From assembly GCA_011390695.1 (NCBI GenBank), contig JAABRW010000103.1:1-5089 (forward strand): a stretch of DNA of 5,089 nt, given 5' to 3'. The DNA is from Desulfotignum sp. (GTDB lineage: Bacteria > Desulfobacterota > Desulfobacteria > Desulfobacterales > Desulfobacteraceae). A program made the translations under genes and the position numbers. Positions 4,143 to 5,089 of this stretch are shown piece after piece; positions within the stretch are counted from its first letter, which is position 1; the number at the start of each line of letters is the position of its first letter. Under the pieces are notes generated by a model, which was not told the DNA's origin, did no database searches, and worked only from the letters and a program-made list of their open reading frames with translations.

Positions 4143-5089
4143 ATGACAGACCGTCATATTCTGGCCATTGATTGCGGCACCCAGAGCCTGCGGGCCATGA
4201 TTTTTTCCGCCCGGGGTGATTTGCTGGCCAGGGTAAAAAAATCGTATTCCCCCTATGTAAGTCCTGTGCCCGGCCGGGCAGAGCAGGACCCGGAAATTTA
4301 CTGGAACAGCCTGGGGGAAGCGTGCAGGGAGCTGAAACAGAATGTGCCGCAGGTGTTTGAAAATATCGCCGGAGTCGGGGTGACCACCCTGCGCAACACC
4401 CTGGTGAATCTGGATAAGCAGGGCCGAATCCTCAGGCCGGCTATCACCTGGTTGGACCAGCGCCGGGCAGATCCGGCATCCAATGGCACCGGCATTATGG
4501 GGTTCGGGTTTTTCATTCCTGTGCTGGGGCAAAAATTGAAAGATATCCAGGCACAGGGAAAGTGCAACTGGATCATGCAGCACCAGGGTGATATCTGGAA
4601 AAACACCCACAAATATGTCCAGGTGTCCGGTTTTCTGCACCATCGTCTCACCGGAGAGTTCGCAGATGCCCTGGCCTGCCAGATCGGGCATCTGCCCTTT
4701 GACTACAAAAGACAATGCTGGGCAAAAAGTCCCTTCAGCCTGGCAAAGGCGTTGTTTCCTGTGCCTGAAAAAAAATTGCCCCGTCTGGTCCCGGCAGGGG
4801 AGATCATCGGCACGGTTTCCCGGTCGGCATCCGATGCCACAGGCATTGCTGCGGGCACCCCTGTGATTGCCTGCGGTTCGGATAAGGGATGTGAAACCCT
4901 GGGGGCAGGGGTCATGGACCGGCACATGGTGAGTCTGAGTTTCGGTACCACTGCCACAGTGCAGACAGCCTCGGACAGGTATTTTGAAACCCTGCCCCTG
5001 ATGCCGCCGTATCCCGCGCCCATACCGGGGTATTACAATCCTGAGGTGGAAATTTTCCGGGGATTCTGGATGATCTCCTGGTTCAAGGA
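4143..5089 (+). CDS. FGGY-family carbohydrate kinase, N-terminal 315 codons
   Basis: This enzyme transfers phosphate from ATP to a hydroxyl of a sugar or polyol in the cytoplasm. The family (xylulokinase, glycerol kinase, gluconokinase, ribulokinase and others) is about 500 aa long, so roughly the last 40% lies beyond the right edge. Visible motifs are the first phosphate-binding loop, AIDCGTQSLRAMIF, with Asp10; the substrate-region motif GRAEQDPEIYW (44-54); GVGVTTLRNTLVNLD (77-91) and RPAITWLDQRR (98-108); the likely catalytic base Asp247 in ACGSDKGCETLGAG; and SFGTTAT (266-272), the second ATP-binding region. The usual Asp after the first motif (FD-x-x-G) is Ser22 here, and the TxQR-like position reads TTLRNT. 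Together with an unusual CGSDKG context, this places it outside the well-known xylulokinases and glycerol kinases, so I give no substrate or symbol. AAAGGA lies 6 nt before the ATG, which supports the start. Base composition is more GC-rich than in the sensor gene at 407-1027. It is divergent from fadM. Confidence 0.93.
   Translation, partial: MTDRHILAIDCGTQSLRAMIFSARGDLLARVKKSYSPYVSPVPGRAEQDPEIYWNSLGEACRELKQNVPQVFENIAGVGVTTLRNTLVNLDKQGRILRPAITWLDQRRADPASNGTGIMGFGFFIPVLGQKLKDIQAQGKCNWIMQHQGDIWKNTHKYVQVSGFLHHRLTGEFADALACQIGHLPFDYKRQCWAKSPFSLAKALFPVPEKKLPRLVPAGEIIGTVSRSASDATGIAAGTPVIACGSDKGCETLGAGVMDRHMVSLSFGTTATVQTASDRYFETLPLMPPYPAPIPGYYNPEVEIFRGFWMISWFK

Noticed and set aside
4125..4925. 266-codon open frame on the minus strand, opposite the FGGY kinase
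   Set aside because: The plus strand encodes clear FGGY motifs throughout. The minus frame gives a Pro/Gly/His/Cys-rich product without recognisable domains, as expected for an antisense shadow of a GC-rich gene.

Overview
The window looks like a chromosomal segment of a Gram-negative deltaproteobacterium, most plausibly a sulfate reducer of the Desulfobacterales. That assignment is an inference. It rests on moderate GC content, the myxobacterial/deltaproteobacterial style of Ser/Thr kinase (HRDISPQN catalytic loop, SPEQ instead of APE), lipoprotein and periplasmic-sensor architecture, and a FadM thioesterase next to an FGGY kinase. No rRNA, tRNA, CRISPR array, insertion sequence or prophage remnant was seen.

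Layout, left to right. (1) Bases 1-213, minus strand, hold the first 71 codons of a predicted lipoprotein that runs off the left edge. (2) Bases 214-406 form a divergent intergenic region with weak promoter-like elements facing both ways. (3) A compact plus-strand cluster follows: a small two-TM membrane protein with a periplasmic sensor-like domain (407-1027), a transmembrane Hanks-type Ser/Thr protein kinase (1079-2689) and a soluble PP2C-type phosphatase (2690-3415). The kinase stop TAA is immediately followed by the phosphatase ATG. (4) fadM (acyl-CoA thioesterase) lies on the minus strand at 3472-3876 and converges on the phosphatase across a 56-bp gap. (5) A 266-bp divergent intergenic region (3877-4142) carries a 9-bp tandem repeat and a small palindrome. 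(6) An FGGY-family carbohydrate kinase on the plus strand starts at 4143 and runs off the right edge.

The most interesting part is the central cluster. The kinase has its sensor at the N-terminus, outside the membrane between two TM helices, and its catalytic domain at the C-terminus. This is the layout of a sensor histidine kinase or chemoreceptor rather than of the PknB/PASTA type. The small protein encoded just upstream resembles that periplasmic sensor (shared PLLEK, I-x-DH, FS-x-E and LD blocks between the two TM helices) but carries no kinase. With the phosphatase, the three genes look like a self-contained reversible Ser/Thr phosphorylation unit with two related periplasmic inputs. Its ligand and substrates cannot be read from this window. 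The fadM and FGGY kinase genes look like ordinary metabolic neighbours and show no evident link to it.
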